Positions 1-12,010 of a stretch of 64,000 nucleotides of DNA are shown here, in pieces. The stretch is from Physella acuta. Its lineage: Eukaryota; Mollusca; Gastropoda; Physidae. The stretch's first letter is position 1. The number at the start of each line of letters is the position of its first letter. The notes beneath the pieces are model-generated. The model was not told where the DNA came from. It saw nothing but the letters and a program-made list of their open reading frames with translations, and searched no databases. The position numbers were made by a program, and so were the translations under genes. The stretch lies in assembly GCF_028476545.1 (NCBI RefSeq), contig NW_026731669.1:339001-403000 (forward strand), in the 5' to 3' direction.

Positions 1-195
1 TCCAACCCTAACCATAGCTCTAGGCCTAGCCCTAACCCTAGCCCTAGCCCTAGCTTTTAACCTAACCCTAAACCTAGTCCTAAACCTAGTTCTTACCTTA
101 ACCCTAACCCTAGCCCTAGCCATAAATCTAGCCCTAACCCTAACCCTAGCCCAAATCATAACCCTAAACCTAGCCCTAACCCTAATTCTTACCCT
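1..195. repeat. Degenerate telomere-like CCCTAA/CCCTAGC repeats
   Basis: The first 195 bases are tandem copies of CCCTAA mixed with CCCTAGC, CCCTAAA and other one-base variants. On this strand and at this end the C-rich orientation is what a left chromosome end would show. The decay of the units fits a subtelomeric or interstitial block better than an active telomere. Confidence 0.8.
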
Positions 196-835
196 GTCCT
201 GGGGGTTATGTCCTACTGGGCGGGGGATAATTGACAGAACAGGGGGTAAGTGCCCTGTTCACCTGATGTAAACCAGTTAACCGGTTAACATCAGGCTATG
301 TTTTGCATGCACCTCGGTAAATGGCTAGACCGTATGGAAAAACTGCCTGTTCGACTCAAAGCCATTGACCAGATCTAATAATAACTGCGAGTGAAATTCT
401 CCTTATAAGATATCAATATATAAAAAAAAACTTTTGCCAAACGATCCCCCTTGATACTTTGCGAGGTCTTCAATCGATTGGACCCCATTGTTCACCTTAT
501 GAGGATAGCAATTATAACTGTTTCTTGTCGTTCCGCCTTTATGCCTGTGGGCTATGATGCCGGCGGCTTTTGACTTATATCTTTGTTGGTTTCTCACATC
601 GTTGATATAGAAGGAGCTATGAAAACACTAGTTACCGAAATTTGCAAAACTTAGCTGTTAAATGAAGTGTTCAAGATGTTCCCGTAATCTCCAGTCGCTT
701 GGACCCAATGGTTCACCTTATAAGCATAGAAACTAGTATCGTCTCTTCTCTTTCCCCTCTTTTTTATTCCTTATTTCGATTTTTGTCAAGATGGGAGCTA
801 CGCAGTAACACATTTTTTGCGATATTAGTAATTTG
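196..835. repeat. Diverged relatives of the 342-bp repeat family
   Basis: Around 290-400 the words 'ggtaaatggct', 'actcaaagcc' and 'gcgagtgaaattctc' match the 342-bp array at 3,033-4,450 in the same order, so this is an old copy. It includes an 8-base inverted repeat (GAACAGGG / CCCTGTTC, about 237-260) and the palindrome GTTAACCGGTTAAC at 276-289. A shorter internal repetition of about 220 bases is visible: the 'tcgattggacccc' region near 470 resembles the 'tcgcttggaccca' region near 693. No coding sequence is recognised. Confidence 0.55.
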
Positions 836-970
836 TATGCTTGCCGGGCTTATAGTTTGTCGGCTTTATGGTCCTTCGGCCTTTTGGCTGTCGGCGTTGT
901 CTTGTCAGTCTTATGTCTTGTCGGCGTTTTATCGTGTCGACCTTTTGGATGTCGGCCTTTTGTTCTGCAC
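836..970. repeat. Degenerate ~18-bp minisatellite
   Basis: Words such as 'ttttggctgtcggc', 'cttgtcggcg' and 'ttttggatgtcggc' recur at roughly 18-base steps. Open frames on both strands here derive from this repetition and are not considered genes. Confidence 0.5.
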
Positions 971-984
971 ACGATTGTAAACCT

Positions 985-1113
985 TCTGGGTGAACCACAG
1001 TTCACCAGACTGGTGGAGACGGTTACGAAATGGTCTGTTACACATGCCTGGAGAGCAAGGGAGGGCTGGAGGAGGGCTAGACAGTCGACTCGCGTCGTTG
1101 TGTCCATGAAGAG

Positions 1114-1204
<91 letters not shown>

Positions 1205-1205
1205 C
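985..1205 (-). mobile_element. Helitron family H2, 5' portion with (AT)n
   Basis: 'caccagactggtgg', 'atgcctggagag' and 'ccatgaagagaatt' followed by about 85 bases of (AT)n match the 5' half of the complete H2 copy at 32,496-32,870 in reverse orientation. The hairpin-bearing 3' part is absent. Non-autonomous, no coding capacity. Confidence 0.55.
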
Positions 1206-1322
1206 TCTGATACGGGTGGAAGGGTGATAACTATACTACTTCCCTAGGTTTATGTAAAATAAACTATCCGGTAAGTGCAAGTCCGTCTGAACGCAGACTA
1301 AAACCCTAACCTTAGTCTGAAC

Positions 1323-2250
<928 letters not shown>

Positions 2251-2479
2251 GTCTAAACTAAAATCAAACAACGAACGGCCGTGACTTAACGAAAGACGTA
2301 CAGTTGTAAAGCCGGAAATGTACACACAATAAAATGACGTCATTGTTTCTAGAGTAACCAGAATTAAAAGTTCAATGCCGAAAAAAAATACACAAAAATA
2401 TTGACGTCATAGATACTTGATAACTTGATAATACGGACTCTAACAATATCGCCTAATTTATTTGTCTAATCTTAAAATC

Positions 2480-2850
2480 GTGCTGCATGCAGTTTTTCTT
2501 TTATGAGATTTTTCATCGAGTGGCGACGTCCCCCCCCCCCAATCCATGATAACGTTTACCACCCCTCCCCCTCGGATCGAAATAGAATTTATATAGAGCT
2601 TAGATGTAAGGTTTAGGGGTATGATTACGACTAAATTTAGTAACACTGGGCAGTATCTGCGTGTAGATCAATTTTACAAGATAGAGTAATGTGGAAATGC
2701 CTACATGTAGCCAGGTACTTGGGTTTGGTTTAGAAAAATAGAAAACACTATTAATCTAGTGTCCGTTTTAATTTTCCCTTAACGGGCCATTTATCTCGTC
2801 CATAATAATACTTTCAATCCGGGAAAAAGCGCGGACACTGGTAAAAGTAT
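2480..2850. repeat. Diverged repeat, partner of 5,060-5,420
   Basis: The order 'agagct', 'aggggtatgattacgact', 'gggcagta', 'cgggccattta' matches 'agagct', 'aagggtatgactatgact', 'gtgcagta', 'cgcgccattta' at 5,110-5,370 in the same direction. The two diverged copies flank the 342-bp array element. Confidence 0.55.
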
Positions 2851-2869
2851 ATATATATATATAAAGCAA

Positions 2870-5010
2870 AGTGGTCAAGTGCCCGATAGGGCACTTCCCG
2901 GCGACGCAGGCGCGTCAAATTTGGCACGATGGTGCCTTAAGGAGATAGAACACGAGGGCCGGTGACGGTTGGCCAAAAAGTCGACGGAGAGGGGGTCAAA
3001 ACTGACCTCGACTGACCGGCGCCTAATATAGACTATATTACGAAAAAAAATTTCCTCCGACGACCCCCGTTGAAAATTTGTGAGGTGGTAGGAGAACGCC
3101 TTGGGGTGTCACAAAAAACTCGCCATGTCCGGGAAAAATCGGGAAATGGGTCAAAACTGACCAGTCGTATTTCCCTATATAATCGTTGTATTTTATGGGG
3201 AAAACAGAGGGTCATTTCAAAACGGATTTTAGGGCACTTACCCTCTTGACATCTGGCTAAGTTTTGGCATGCTTATAGGTAAATGGCTTGGCCGTAGGGC
3301 AGACCTGTCGTTTTGACTCAAAGCACTCGACGAGGGCTAAAAAGTGACCTCGACTGACCGGCGCCTTATATGGGCTATATTACGAAAAAAAATTTCCTCC
3401 TACGACCCCCCTTGAAATTTTGTGAGGTGGTAGGAGAACGCCTTGGGGTGTCACAAAAAACTCGCCATGTTCGGGAAAAATCGGGAAATGGGTCAAAACT
3501 GACCAGTTGTATTTCCCTATATAATCTTTGTATTTTATGGGAAAAACATAGGGTCATTTCAAAACGAATTTTAGGGCACTTACCATCTTTACATCTGGCT
3601 AATTTTTGGCGTGTTTATACGTAAATGGCTTGGCCGTAGGGCAGACCTATCGGTGTTACTCAAAGCCCTCGACGAGGGCAAAAAAAAGACCGCGAGTGAA
3701 ATTCTCTTTATATGAGCTCTATTACGAAAAAAAATTTCCTCCGACGACCCCCGTTAAAAATTTGTGAGGTGGTAGGAGAACGCCTTGGGGTGTCACAAAA
3801 AACTCGGCATATCTGGGAAAACTTCGTAAAGGGGTCAAAACTGACCAGTTGTATTTCCCTATATAATCTTTGTATTATATGGGAAAAACAGAGGGTCATT
3901 TCAACGCAGGCTTTAGGGTACTTAAACTCAGTATATCTGGCTAATTTTTTGCATACTCTTAGGTAAATGGCTTGACCTTTAGGGAAAACTGTCGGTTTCA
4001 CTCAATGCCCTCGACGAGGGCTAAAAAGTGACCGCGAGTGAAATTCTCTTTATATAAGCTCTATTACGAAAAAAAATTTCCTCCGACGACCCCCCTTGAT
4101 ATTTTGTGAGGTGGTAGGAGAACGCCTTGGGGTATCACAAAAAACTCGGCATATCTGGGAAAACTTCGTAAAGGGGTCAAAACTGACCAGTTGTATTTCC
4201 CTATATAATCTTTGTATTTTATGGCAAAAACAGGGAAATTTTAACACAATTTTTAGGTTACTTAACGTCTGTACTTCATGCATACACTACTATAGATTAC
4301 TATGCCGTATGGAAAAACTGTTGGTCAGACTCAAAGCCCTCGACGAGGGCTAAAAGATGATCGTGAGTGAAATTCTCCTTATATGAGATACATATATATA
4401 TAAATAGACGAACGATCCCCTTAATATTATATGACGTCGTAGACCAACCCTGGAAGGTAACAAAAAAAATTTATTCCCGTCGGAAACAGCCATTATAGTC
4501 GTTAAATATGTTCATATACCGTAATTTCTTATATAAGCATAGCAACTGTTTGTAAAAAAAAAGTAAACAAAGTCTTACGTCATACGCTCAGTTTTCAAGG
4601 GAGGTAACGTTTGTAAAATTATTATTTTTCAAATAATTGTATACTATTTTAAACAGAAACAGAAAATGACGAAGTATAGCATTTGGTTTAGTACAAAATT
4701 AAGTTGTTTATTCAGTTACGTATCCTAATTAAATAAATAAATACATTTCAAAAGGCAATGTAATATAAACTATGAGATATACAGTTCATGGAACCTGTGT
4801 AGTTCTAATTCCATTTTAGTTATACATTGCGTACTTTCCGATATTTCTTTGAGAACGGTATTTAAATGACAAACAAAAACATTTTTTTTCTAAAGTTAGC
4901 ATTACTGTTTAAATTAAAGCAATCCACACCCAATCCATCGCTAAATAATTAAGTATTCAAATTCTAAAATGTTATTTAAAAACCTAAGCGAAGCTAGGCA
5001 GTATGCCTAG
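2870..5010 (+). mobile_element. Helitron-like/HINE-type element with 342-bp tandem array (family H3)
   Basis: The left end, beside an (AT)n tract, carries the stem-loop AAGTGCCCGATAGGGCACTT at 2,877-2,896. Inside are four tandem units; the anchor 'tttcctcc' lies at 3,051, 3,393, 3,735 and 4,077, exactly 342 bases apart, with a decayed fifth unit near 4,400. The right end is 'aagcgaagctaggcagtatgcctagt' region 4,986-5,011, with a 7-base stem (CTAGGCA / TGCCTAG) ending in CTAG before T. A tandem-repeat core between structured ends and next to AT-rich DNA is typical of Helentron-derived HINE elements. It has no transposase. Shorter copies at 39,771-40,063 and the end motif at 20,550 support it as a mobile family. 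Class assignment is inference. Confidence 0.6.
3033..4450. repeat. Tandem array, exact 342-bp period, four to five units
   Basis: Each unit contains in order 'ggtaggagaacgccttgggg', 'gtcaaaactgacca', 'tccctatataat', 'gggtcatttc', 'taaatggct' and a CTCGACGAGGGC palindrome. The short open frames on both strands repeat once per unit and are shadows of the array; they are not genes. Confidence 0.9.
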
Positions 5011-5059
5011 TATTCTATATAGGAAATATGTCGTTATAGGTGGCGGTATACTTTTTTGT

Positions 5060-5420
5060 GGGTCTCTGTCTGTCCCCCTCCCCTCGCCTGAAAGAAATCT
5101 AAATATAACTTTTGTCAAGTCAGAGCTAATATGCAAAGTTTAAGGGTATGACTATGACTATATTTAATTAGAATGTGCAGTAGGTAAGGGCCGATCAAAG
5201 CGAAATTCTGTTAAAATGCCGATTTCGGGTAAAAATTGGATTTCAATATCTTTCGTTTTCGGTTAAATTTGAAGTTGAGATGAAGATTTTGCTTTTGGTA
5301 TAGAGAAAAAAACATCACCGTCAACCTAGCGCCTGTTGTATTTCTCCCACAACGCGCCATTTACCACCCAATTAATATTATTATACCCCCTGAGTCACCG
5401 GTAAGTGGAGGATCAATCGT
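5060..5420. repeat. Diverged repeat, partner of 2,480-2,850
   Basis: See shared words listed for the partner copy. Same orientation, clearly older than the array between them. No coding capacity seen. Confidence 0.5.
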
Positions 5421-6044
5421 CTTTTTAATTTCCGATGCAGTATTTCCAATCTCTTCCTGTATTGTAGTTCACAATCGTTCTGTAGGCCTACAGATCTCAC
5501 GCCTGTTCGTATTTTTCTTTTGTTTTACCTTACTATTAAAGTTTTCAAGCCCAAATAATTTAATTGGCATCTTTAACAGTCGGGTAAGTGTGTTTAGCTT
5601 CTGTTTGAACATTTTTATCCAATTGTTTTTGTATTAGATAAATGTTTACACGAATACTTTTGAATATTATAAAACATTTACTTTTTGAATTGTTAATGTT
5701 TTAGGATTTCTTAGATAGCATAGTGTTTTATGTCGATTTACATAAGTAATATTTTGATAATCAAATATTAAAATGTACTCAAAACATGTTATTTATATAT
5801 TTAAAAGAAGGTTGCATGTGGTTTACAAATATTGTAATTAAATTTTGATTTCTACTAGTTAAAGTAAACCCCAAGAAAAAAAGATAGCAGTAGCACGCAG
5901 GGTTACTAACTTTAGTTAACTTTATTTTTATGCCTTATTATTCTTTTAGTAGTAAGATTTGTTTGTTATATTATTGCAGAAATTTGTCTTGCCTACAATA
6001 ACAAGCAGATACGTTTTGTATACCTGAAGAGTGGTAATATTCCC
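5421..6044. other. AT-rich sequence, nothing recognised
   Basis: No long frame, repeat or RNA gene could be recognised in this stretch. Confidence 0.5.
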
Positions 6045-6965
6045 GGATCATCATCATCTTTCGTTTGTGGCGCCTGGAGAGCAAACTGCTGCAACCACAC
6101 CTTTCAAGTGAACTCGGTTTTGGGCTGCTCCCTTTATCTGTGCTCACGTGAGCCCAGATGTCTTAGACTCCAGTCAATAGCATTTGCAATATTATCTTTT
6201 TCTCTACTTAGTGTGTGTCATATCTATCCCCATTTTCTGTCCTTTATATCCTTATCTATTGGCTGTTGTTTTGAAATTTGACACAGGTTTTTGTTTGATA
6301 TTTTAAGTATATGTCGTAAGCAATTATTTGTGAACGACTCTAGCCTATCGGTATTTGCCTTTGTAACCCTAAAAGTCTCCGAGCCATAGAGCAATACTGC
6401 CTTGACATTTGTGTTGAAATCCCAATTTTGCTCCGGAGTGACGGGGCCGTGCACCTCCAGATCGGGCGCAGTGAGTTGAAGGCACATCTAGCCTTGTTAT
6501 TGCGTCATTTTATGTCATCATCTGCTCCCCTGTCCTTGTTGGTCACGCTTCCCAGATTCGCGAATGTGTTTGTTTATCGCATAACTTCCCCATTTAGCTG
6601 TATGGGCAAGTCCTGGATGTTATTGATTCTGATGACCTGCTTTATTTTTATTGATTTTTAGTCCAAATTTGGACGCTTCTTCAGATAGCCGATTCAGTTT
6701 GGCTTGTGTATGTTGATGCTTGTGAGAAAGTAGGCAGATGTCATCGGCGTAATAGAGATCTTCCAGACTTTTAGAGAAACCCCAATGGATTCTTGTGTAG
6801 TTTTTTGTTGTTTTCAGCATGATCCAGTTCATTACAATCAATAATATAATTGGCTATATCATACCTCCCCGTTTCACTCCAGTCTTAATTGTGAAGTGTT
6901 TTGTTAATTTTCCCTTGTGTATTACCTGACTGGTGGAGTCTTTATATAGATTATGTTTGATAGAT
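6045..6965 (-). pseudogene. LINE remnant (RTE-like) with reverse transcriptase motifs
   Basis: Read on the minus strand this is the 3' half of a non-LTR retrotransposon. From right to left: a 'KDSTSQVIHKGKLTKHFTIK' stretch at about 6,880-6,950 leading into TGVKRGG (family consensus TGVRQGC), then 6,620-6,841 with LEDLYYADDICLLSH, containing the YADD catalytic box of reverse transcriptase, followed by the helix 'RLSEEASKFGLKINKNK'. The frame at 6,224-6,487 holds VKAVLLYGSETFRVTK and 'CLRHILKI', the usual C-terminal region. The two frames are out of register with each other and one in-frame stop follows the GG of TGVKRGG, so the copy is dead. The 3' end near 6,045-6,060 finishes in a short (GAT)n tail, as RTE-clade elements do. 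It is 5' truncated; no endonuclease is seen. Confidence 0.8.
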
Positions 6966-7418
<453 letters not shown>

Positions 7419-7439
7419 TGGTATTTACCTCTCTATCAT

Positions 7440-7625
7440 CAGTGAAACCCTATTTAAGTTTTTAAATTAATAATGCACTAATTAAAGAAACTTATTTTTT
7501 TTCTCTTAATACGTAATAATACAACGCAATTTAAAAACTCATAAAAATATAGCGTGTGTCACTGTTTATTGAACACCTTAAATTTCTTTACTAAACTTTA
7601 AGAATTGACTCATGCTTTTTTACTG
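7440..7625 (+). repeat. Dispersed repeat family G, copy 1
   Basis: 'ttaataatgcact' followed by 'gcgtgtgtcact' and 'gaattgactcatgct' corresponds to 14,925-15,215 and 24,080-24,345. All three lie on the same strand. No coding potential. Confidence 0.5.
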
Positions 7626-7674
7626 GTATGTAAATAGTAGTGAATTTTTAAATACGAGCTATTCAGTTATTTTA

Positions 7675-8055
7675 ATTTCTTTTTTTTCAGTAATTCATAA
7701 TTTGTGAATTTGACACTACCAATGCTGCGACTGAAAATATATTGCTTTAAAAAACTATCAGTAGCTCGTGAATGACGATAATACTCACCCTCACTTTCTA
7801 CTCCTTTCCCCTCCCCTCTTTAAAGTCCGTGACGACAGTTTAAAGACGACACTGAAAAGATCAATCAGAACTTGTTATTACCTCTCATTAATTTCAAATC
7901 GTTTAAAAAATAAATTATCTACACCAAATAGCCGGCACTAGGATTGTCAACATTTAGTGTTAGCTTCAGCCTACCAGACTGGTGGGGATGGGGAGAATGT
8001 AGCTATATGCCTAGAGAGCGGGGAAGTAACAGGAAAATAATGCATGTCTCCTTTT

Positions 8056-8146
<91 letters not shown>
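7675..8146 (-). mobile_element. Helitron family H2, nearly full copy lacking 3' hairpin
   Basis: 'cagtaattcataatttgtga', 'ccaatgctgcgactgaaaat', 'ctatcagtagctcgtga', 'ccagactggtgggg' and 'atatgcctagagag' follow one another as in the complete copy at 32,496-32,870, reversed. It ends in an 80-bp (AT)n tract at 8,063-8,142. No coding capacity. Confidence 0.65.
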
Positions 8147-8147
<1 letters not shown>

Positions 8148-9710
8148 ATAGATTGATAGATATCCCTTAACGCGTTATCGTGACATACCGATTTAGCGTG
8201 TAGCATATGCGCATAGGTGTATTTATCCTACTAATGCCGGTCGTTGTGTATTGGGTACATCCAGACGGTTGTATCGGTACCAACGGTACTCACGCCCATC
8301 GTAATTTTTTGACTTCGTGAATTCAGCCTACTTACGTGATTTTTATTACTAAATAGGTGATCCGTTTTTGCTCCAAAAATGCTAATAGCTTTATTATTCA
8401 CTCCTTTATGTATATAAACAGTATAAATCAGATGATAATAATTTTGGAAGTTATCTGCTGATTACGGTTTGTCGCGTTTTTGCGACATCCGCCAATAAGA
8501 CATAAAATGGTACTTGGGTGCAAAGCAAGTATAACGAAATACGATGCATCGCCAAGCTGTCATTTATTAAAGTATGATTATAAAAAATTAAAGGATTTAC
8601 AATAGTCTTCGACTATATATAAAAGTGCACTTTAGAACAGTACGGTCCATGTGATAGGTAAAGTAGAGTTCACCTGTTTCATTGACATTGGCATATGGAG
8701 AGAGATCGATGCTGGAATAATGTGATCATGTTGCTGGGTAAATATAACGAATTTAGCTTTGAAATAGCATTGTAAAATAATGAGAGAACATAAAAAATAT
8801 GGACAACAGGAATTGAGGTGGTGGACCACTATCCTGGATAAAAAACAAAAAAGGTCTTCACAGTGACCTTGACAACACTATTACTGAGCATAGACCTACA
8901 CCTCATAATAAATACATTAAGGTTGAACACTGACAAAAATAAATTTTTGCAGTGCTATTGAATACCTACATTAGTGGCATTATACCGGCATTTAGTACCG
9001 ACAGCAGTGTTATTGAACAGCACTGTCATTGGTAATCAATAGGAGAATCATTCGAGCACAACAGCTGTAGCACGAAGAACCGAAATCGGAAACATAGGGT
9101 AACAATAGCAGTGAGTACCCACAGCAGCTGCATTGAGCATGGAAGAATATACAACGACTGAACACCGGCATTTAGGACAGTATTTGCTCACATGTTTTGT
9201 GTGTATAGAAAATATAAGTCAAATGAGAAATATGCGTCTTTATTAGTTGACCTTGAATAGGACTTAACGAAAATGACTTAACCGGGGACAACTAAGTCTC
9301 TACACATTTAAGAAAGTCCTTTGTGTTAGAAAGTATTGTGTTACTGTAGTGTAGTAGAACCACGACAACAAAGCTTCAAAATAACAATTCATAAGAGTTA
9401 GTCAGTGAGCAGGTGCAGCAGATTTATGTAACGCTATGCCTGAGCTATTAAACTATAGTTTTCAAGGATTTCGTATGTTTAGTTTGTGATATTTTATTGT
9501 TTGTGCTGGATATTTAGAGAAACTGACCCGGACTAAAATCATTAAATTACTGTTTGGTCCATACGTGCCTGATGTAGCGTTTTCGCGACATACAGTAATT
9601 AGCATTAAAATAAGACCAAATTAAAGACATTTATATAACTCAAAATCAGTGTCAGTATGATGAGAGTAAATCAGCACAAATAATATGTTACACGCTTGAA
9701 CATCATCAAG

Positions 9711-9714
<4 letters not shown>
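8147..9714. other. Intergenic, mostly unrecognised; SINE 3' fragment at 8,640-8,700
   Basis: A minus-strand fragment ('cggtccatgtgataggtaaa', 'cacctgtttcattgac') matches the 3' part of the SINE family. Around 8,940-9,180 words such as 'cggcattta' and 'cagcagtgttattgaa' recur loosely. No gene is recognised. Confidence 0.4.

Positions 9715-9775
<61 letters not shown>
9715..9775. repeat. (AT)n microsatellite
   Basis: About 60 bases of AT dinucleotide. Confidence 0.95.
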
Positions 9776-9778
<3 letters not shown>

Positions 9779-10202
9779 AAGCTGGTTATAAAAAATGTAT
9801 TATGCATTTTAATTTTGTGTCTGTTGGTCTGTGCTCATATTTGGGCTGATGCGTATGTAATTTCGTTTAGATTGTCAACCTGTTGCGTTACAGTAAAATA
9901 CTATATCATTTTTGTTTTTATCTTTCATTTGAAAGGGTTACAAAAATGCAATATAATAAAACAATTAATACGTTTCTTATGTACATCTATTTACCTATCA
10001 TGCAATTCTAATGAAGGCTCAGTAGTCTTATCGACCATAGCCCATTAGAAATCCAAGCATAATGCCTGGTTGTTAAGATGAGAAGAGCCAGATGTTGCCC
10101 ACATATCAGTCGCCCTTTCCTTACACAATTGGTGGAATCAAATATATCTAACCTAATCCTTACATAACATGATTTTATTTAAGTTATACTGAGCTGATTA
10201 AA

Positions 10203-10264
10203 ATGAAGATCGCAGTTCTCCTTCTTCTGGTGTGTCTTGCAAATCTCTGTGTTGTATCGGTCAG
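10203..10264 (+). other. Exon 1 (coding part): signal peptide
   Basis: ATG at 10,203 with context TTAAAATGA. The exon ends at CAG with donor GTCAGT at 10,265. Unspliced, the frame stops after 23 codons, so splicing is needed for a product. Any 5' UTR or upstream exon was not resolved. Confidence 0.7.
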
Positions 10265-11348
10265 GTCAGTAAAATAAATTAAACTATCTTCTTTAAATAA
10301 CCATTTTCTTATATTGGTAATATATAGATAGACAAACTAACAACAAAAACAGTCAGGTAGACAAACAAACAAAAACAACAACAGAGAGACAGACAAACAA
10401 AAAAAAGTTTAATAGTTGGATCGGTGGATGAAAGGTTGGGTGGGTGGGTTTAGGTTTGGAGGTTGGATGGATTGATGGATAGAAGAATGGATTTGGAAAT
10501 TGGAAAGGATGTGGATATGGATATAGAGATATATGAATTTGTAGATTTAGCTTCGTTTTATTCCCTATCAAACAGTTGTTGTAAAAGGACTGGTGAAGAC
10601 TGTGTAAGTAAGAAGTGGTGCTGTGAAGATAATGATTGTGTCGTTAATAGAAGGTATTAAATATTTTTTTCAGTCATTAAAATTATGAGTCGAATTTTTC
10701 CTTAAATTTTTAAATAATTTTTTCAAAGGAGCTTTAATGTCCTTAAGGTTTATTGTTACTGAGATTTAATTTAAAATTGCCTTCGAAACGAATTTTTTGA
10801 AGCATGTTTTATTGTTCAATTTTCGATTAATTCATTATGCTAAACTCGAGAATAAGCTCAGTGTACAATGGCAAAACGTTTAAATAACAAAGTAGTTATT
10901 TCCATACTAGAACAACGCCTGACACCACACCAGTAATGCAGTACAGGTTATTCAAAACGTTTAAGAAAGATTTGTTGTACAATCTTGGTTTTGTAAGTTG
11001 TACATAGGCTGTATGAGTTTTGTCTCCCTAGCTTGAAAATAGTGCAAAAGACAACGTTCACGAACAAGAAATAATTCAAAAGTTTAAAGACATCTCCGAT
11101 ATTAATCTAATACTTATTTATGAAATGTCCACTATCAGGCTGAAGTGGTATTCAATTTATAGACTTTAATATTGCTAGTATGTAATAGCTTTAGGATACA
11201 AATAGTATGATTATAGTAATTGTTGTTATCCAAAAATATTTAATAAAAACCTCCATCCATTATTGTTTCATATTAGTTTTCTTTTCTTTCTTTATATAGA
11301 AGAGATAAAGGAGATGGTGGAGAAAAAATATGTTGGCCTGCAAAGTAG
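10203..11348 (+). CDS. Small secreted cysteine-rich (knottin-like) peptide, spliced
   Basis: Joining 10,203-10,264, 10,576-10,653 and 11,300-11,348 gives a 62-residue protein with every junction in matching phase (each exon ends two bases into a codon). Residues 1-20, MKIAVLLLLVCLANLCVVSV, form a typical signal peptide: one lysine, then a hydrophobic core. The mature part begins about residue 21 and has cysteines at 22, 23, 30, 36, 37, 42 and 58. From C23 the spacing is C-x6-C-x5-CC-x4-C-x15-C, the C-C-CC-C-C layout of inhibitor cystine knots, with the common G-E pair before the second cysteine. Such folds occur in many molluscan and arthropod secreted peptides with different roles (channel ligands, antimicrobials, hormones, inhibitors), so the function cannot be assigned. 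C22 makes seven cysteines in the mature part, so one may stay free or pair between chains. The start is the only ATG giving a signal peptide and has AAA before it. No operon, no neighbour gene. I do not recognise a specific named family. Confidence 0.75.
10265..10575 (+). other. Intron 1, with simple repeats
   Basis: GT...AG intron of 311 bases. It holds AACAAACA-like words at 10,335-10,405 and a degenerate TGGA/TGGGTT stretch at 10,415-10,525. The acceptor is preceded by a T-rich tract and reads 'ccctatcaaacag'. Confidence 0.7.
10576..10653 (+). other. Exon 2: cysteine core
   Basis: 78 bases encoding residues 21-46 and two bases of codon 47, with six of the seven mature cysteines. Donor GTATTA at 10,654. 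The cysteine-rich frame is also open for some way upstream of the acceptor, but that upstream part is intronic simple repeat. Confidence 0.75.
10654..11299 (+). other. Intron 2
   Basis: 646 bases, GT...AG. The acceptor follows a strong pyrimidine tract ('ttttctttctttatatag'). No other element recognised inside. Confidence 0.7.
11300..11347 (+). other. Exon 3: C-terminal tail
   Basis: Encodes R47 (last base) to K62, including the last cysteine in ICWPAK. A consensus donor GTAAGT starts at 11,348. If it is used, the stop codon is split as TA|A with the A supplied by exon 4 at 11,954; if it is not used, TAG at 11,346-11,348 stops at the same place. The protein is the same either way. Confidence 0.65.
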
Positions 11349-11953
11349 TAAGTTATAGAGACCTGAAAAATAATGCGTAGTTTAAGGTTGCTTCTTTAAG
11401 TTTATAATACATTTTTTAACATAAACATACTTTTAAAAAAAAAATATCTTCGCCATGTCTGTCTTCTAATTATAACACATACTCCATTTTTTCAATACTA
11501 ACCGACACTTTCACTATTAACATTGTTTGCGTCACATCTCCATCGAAAATCACAACATCTCAATCAATACATTCAGCAACAAAGTATCCTAATCTTCTAT
11601 TGTTCATAACATGTTTAGATAAATGATAAAACAGCAATGCTTTACACATTAACGTTGCATACAAAATTTTACTCAGCAAGACTTTAAAGTTTCCAATTAT
11701 AAAACTGATTGCGCAGATCAAAGTATAACACACAGGAACGCTTTCAAAATACTGAATTTAAAAAAAAAACAATCGATGATTTATGACATACACATTTTAG
11801 TGTGCGTATTAAACGTGTTTGCTTGTTGGGTAAGTTAAATTAAAAAAAAAAGAAAAAATATAAACAGTCTTTATGTTTAGAATTTTAATATTTGTGATTA
11901 TATACATATAACTGTAATGGTATTATTTACTATGTGATTTTTTTCCCTCGTAG
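11348..11953 (+). other. Intron 3
   Basis: 606 bases from GTAAGT to 'tttttttccctcgtag'. Both borders are strong. No repeat family was recognised inside; the stretch is AT-rich. Confidence 0.55.
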
Positions 11954-12010
11954 AAAAGAAAATGAATGAAAGAATCTTTAAGAAAAAATAAACATCTGAT
12001 TCTGGCATTG
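11954..12010 (+). other. Exon 4: stop codon completion and 3' UTR
   Basis: Begins AAAAGAAAATG after a strong acceptor, supplies the final A of the stop, and runs to a probable cleavage site shortly after the AATAAA. The 3' limit is approximate. Confidence 0.55.
11987..11992 (+). terminator. Polyadenylation signal AATAAA
   Basis: Canonical AATAAA 34 bases into exon 4 of the peptide gene. No other AATAAA lies between the stop and this site in the spliced transcript. Confidence 0.6.

Noticed and set aside
3033-4353. Recurring 60-97 codon frames on both strands
   Set aside because: They repeat once per 342-bp unit and appear on both strands at the same place, so they are array shadows.
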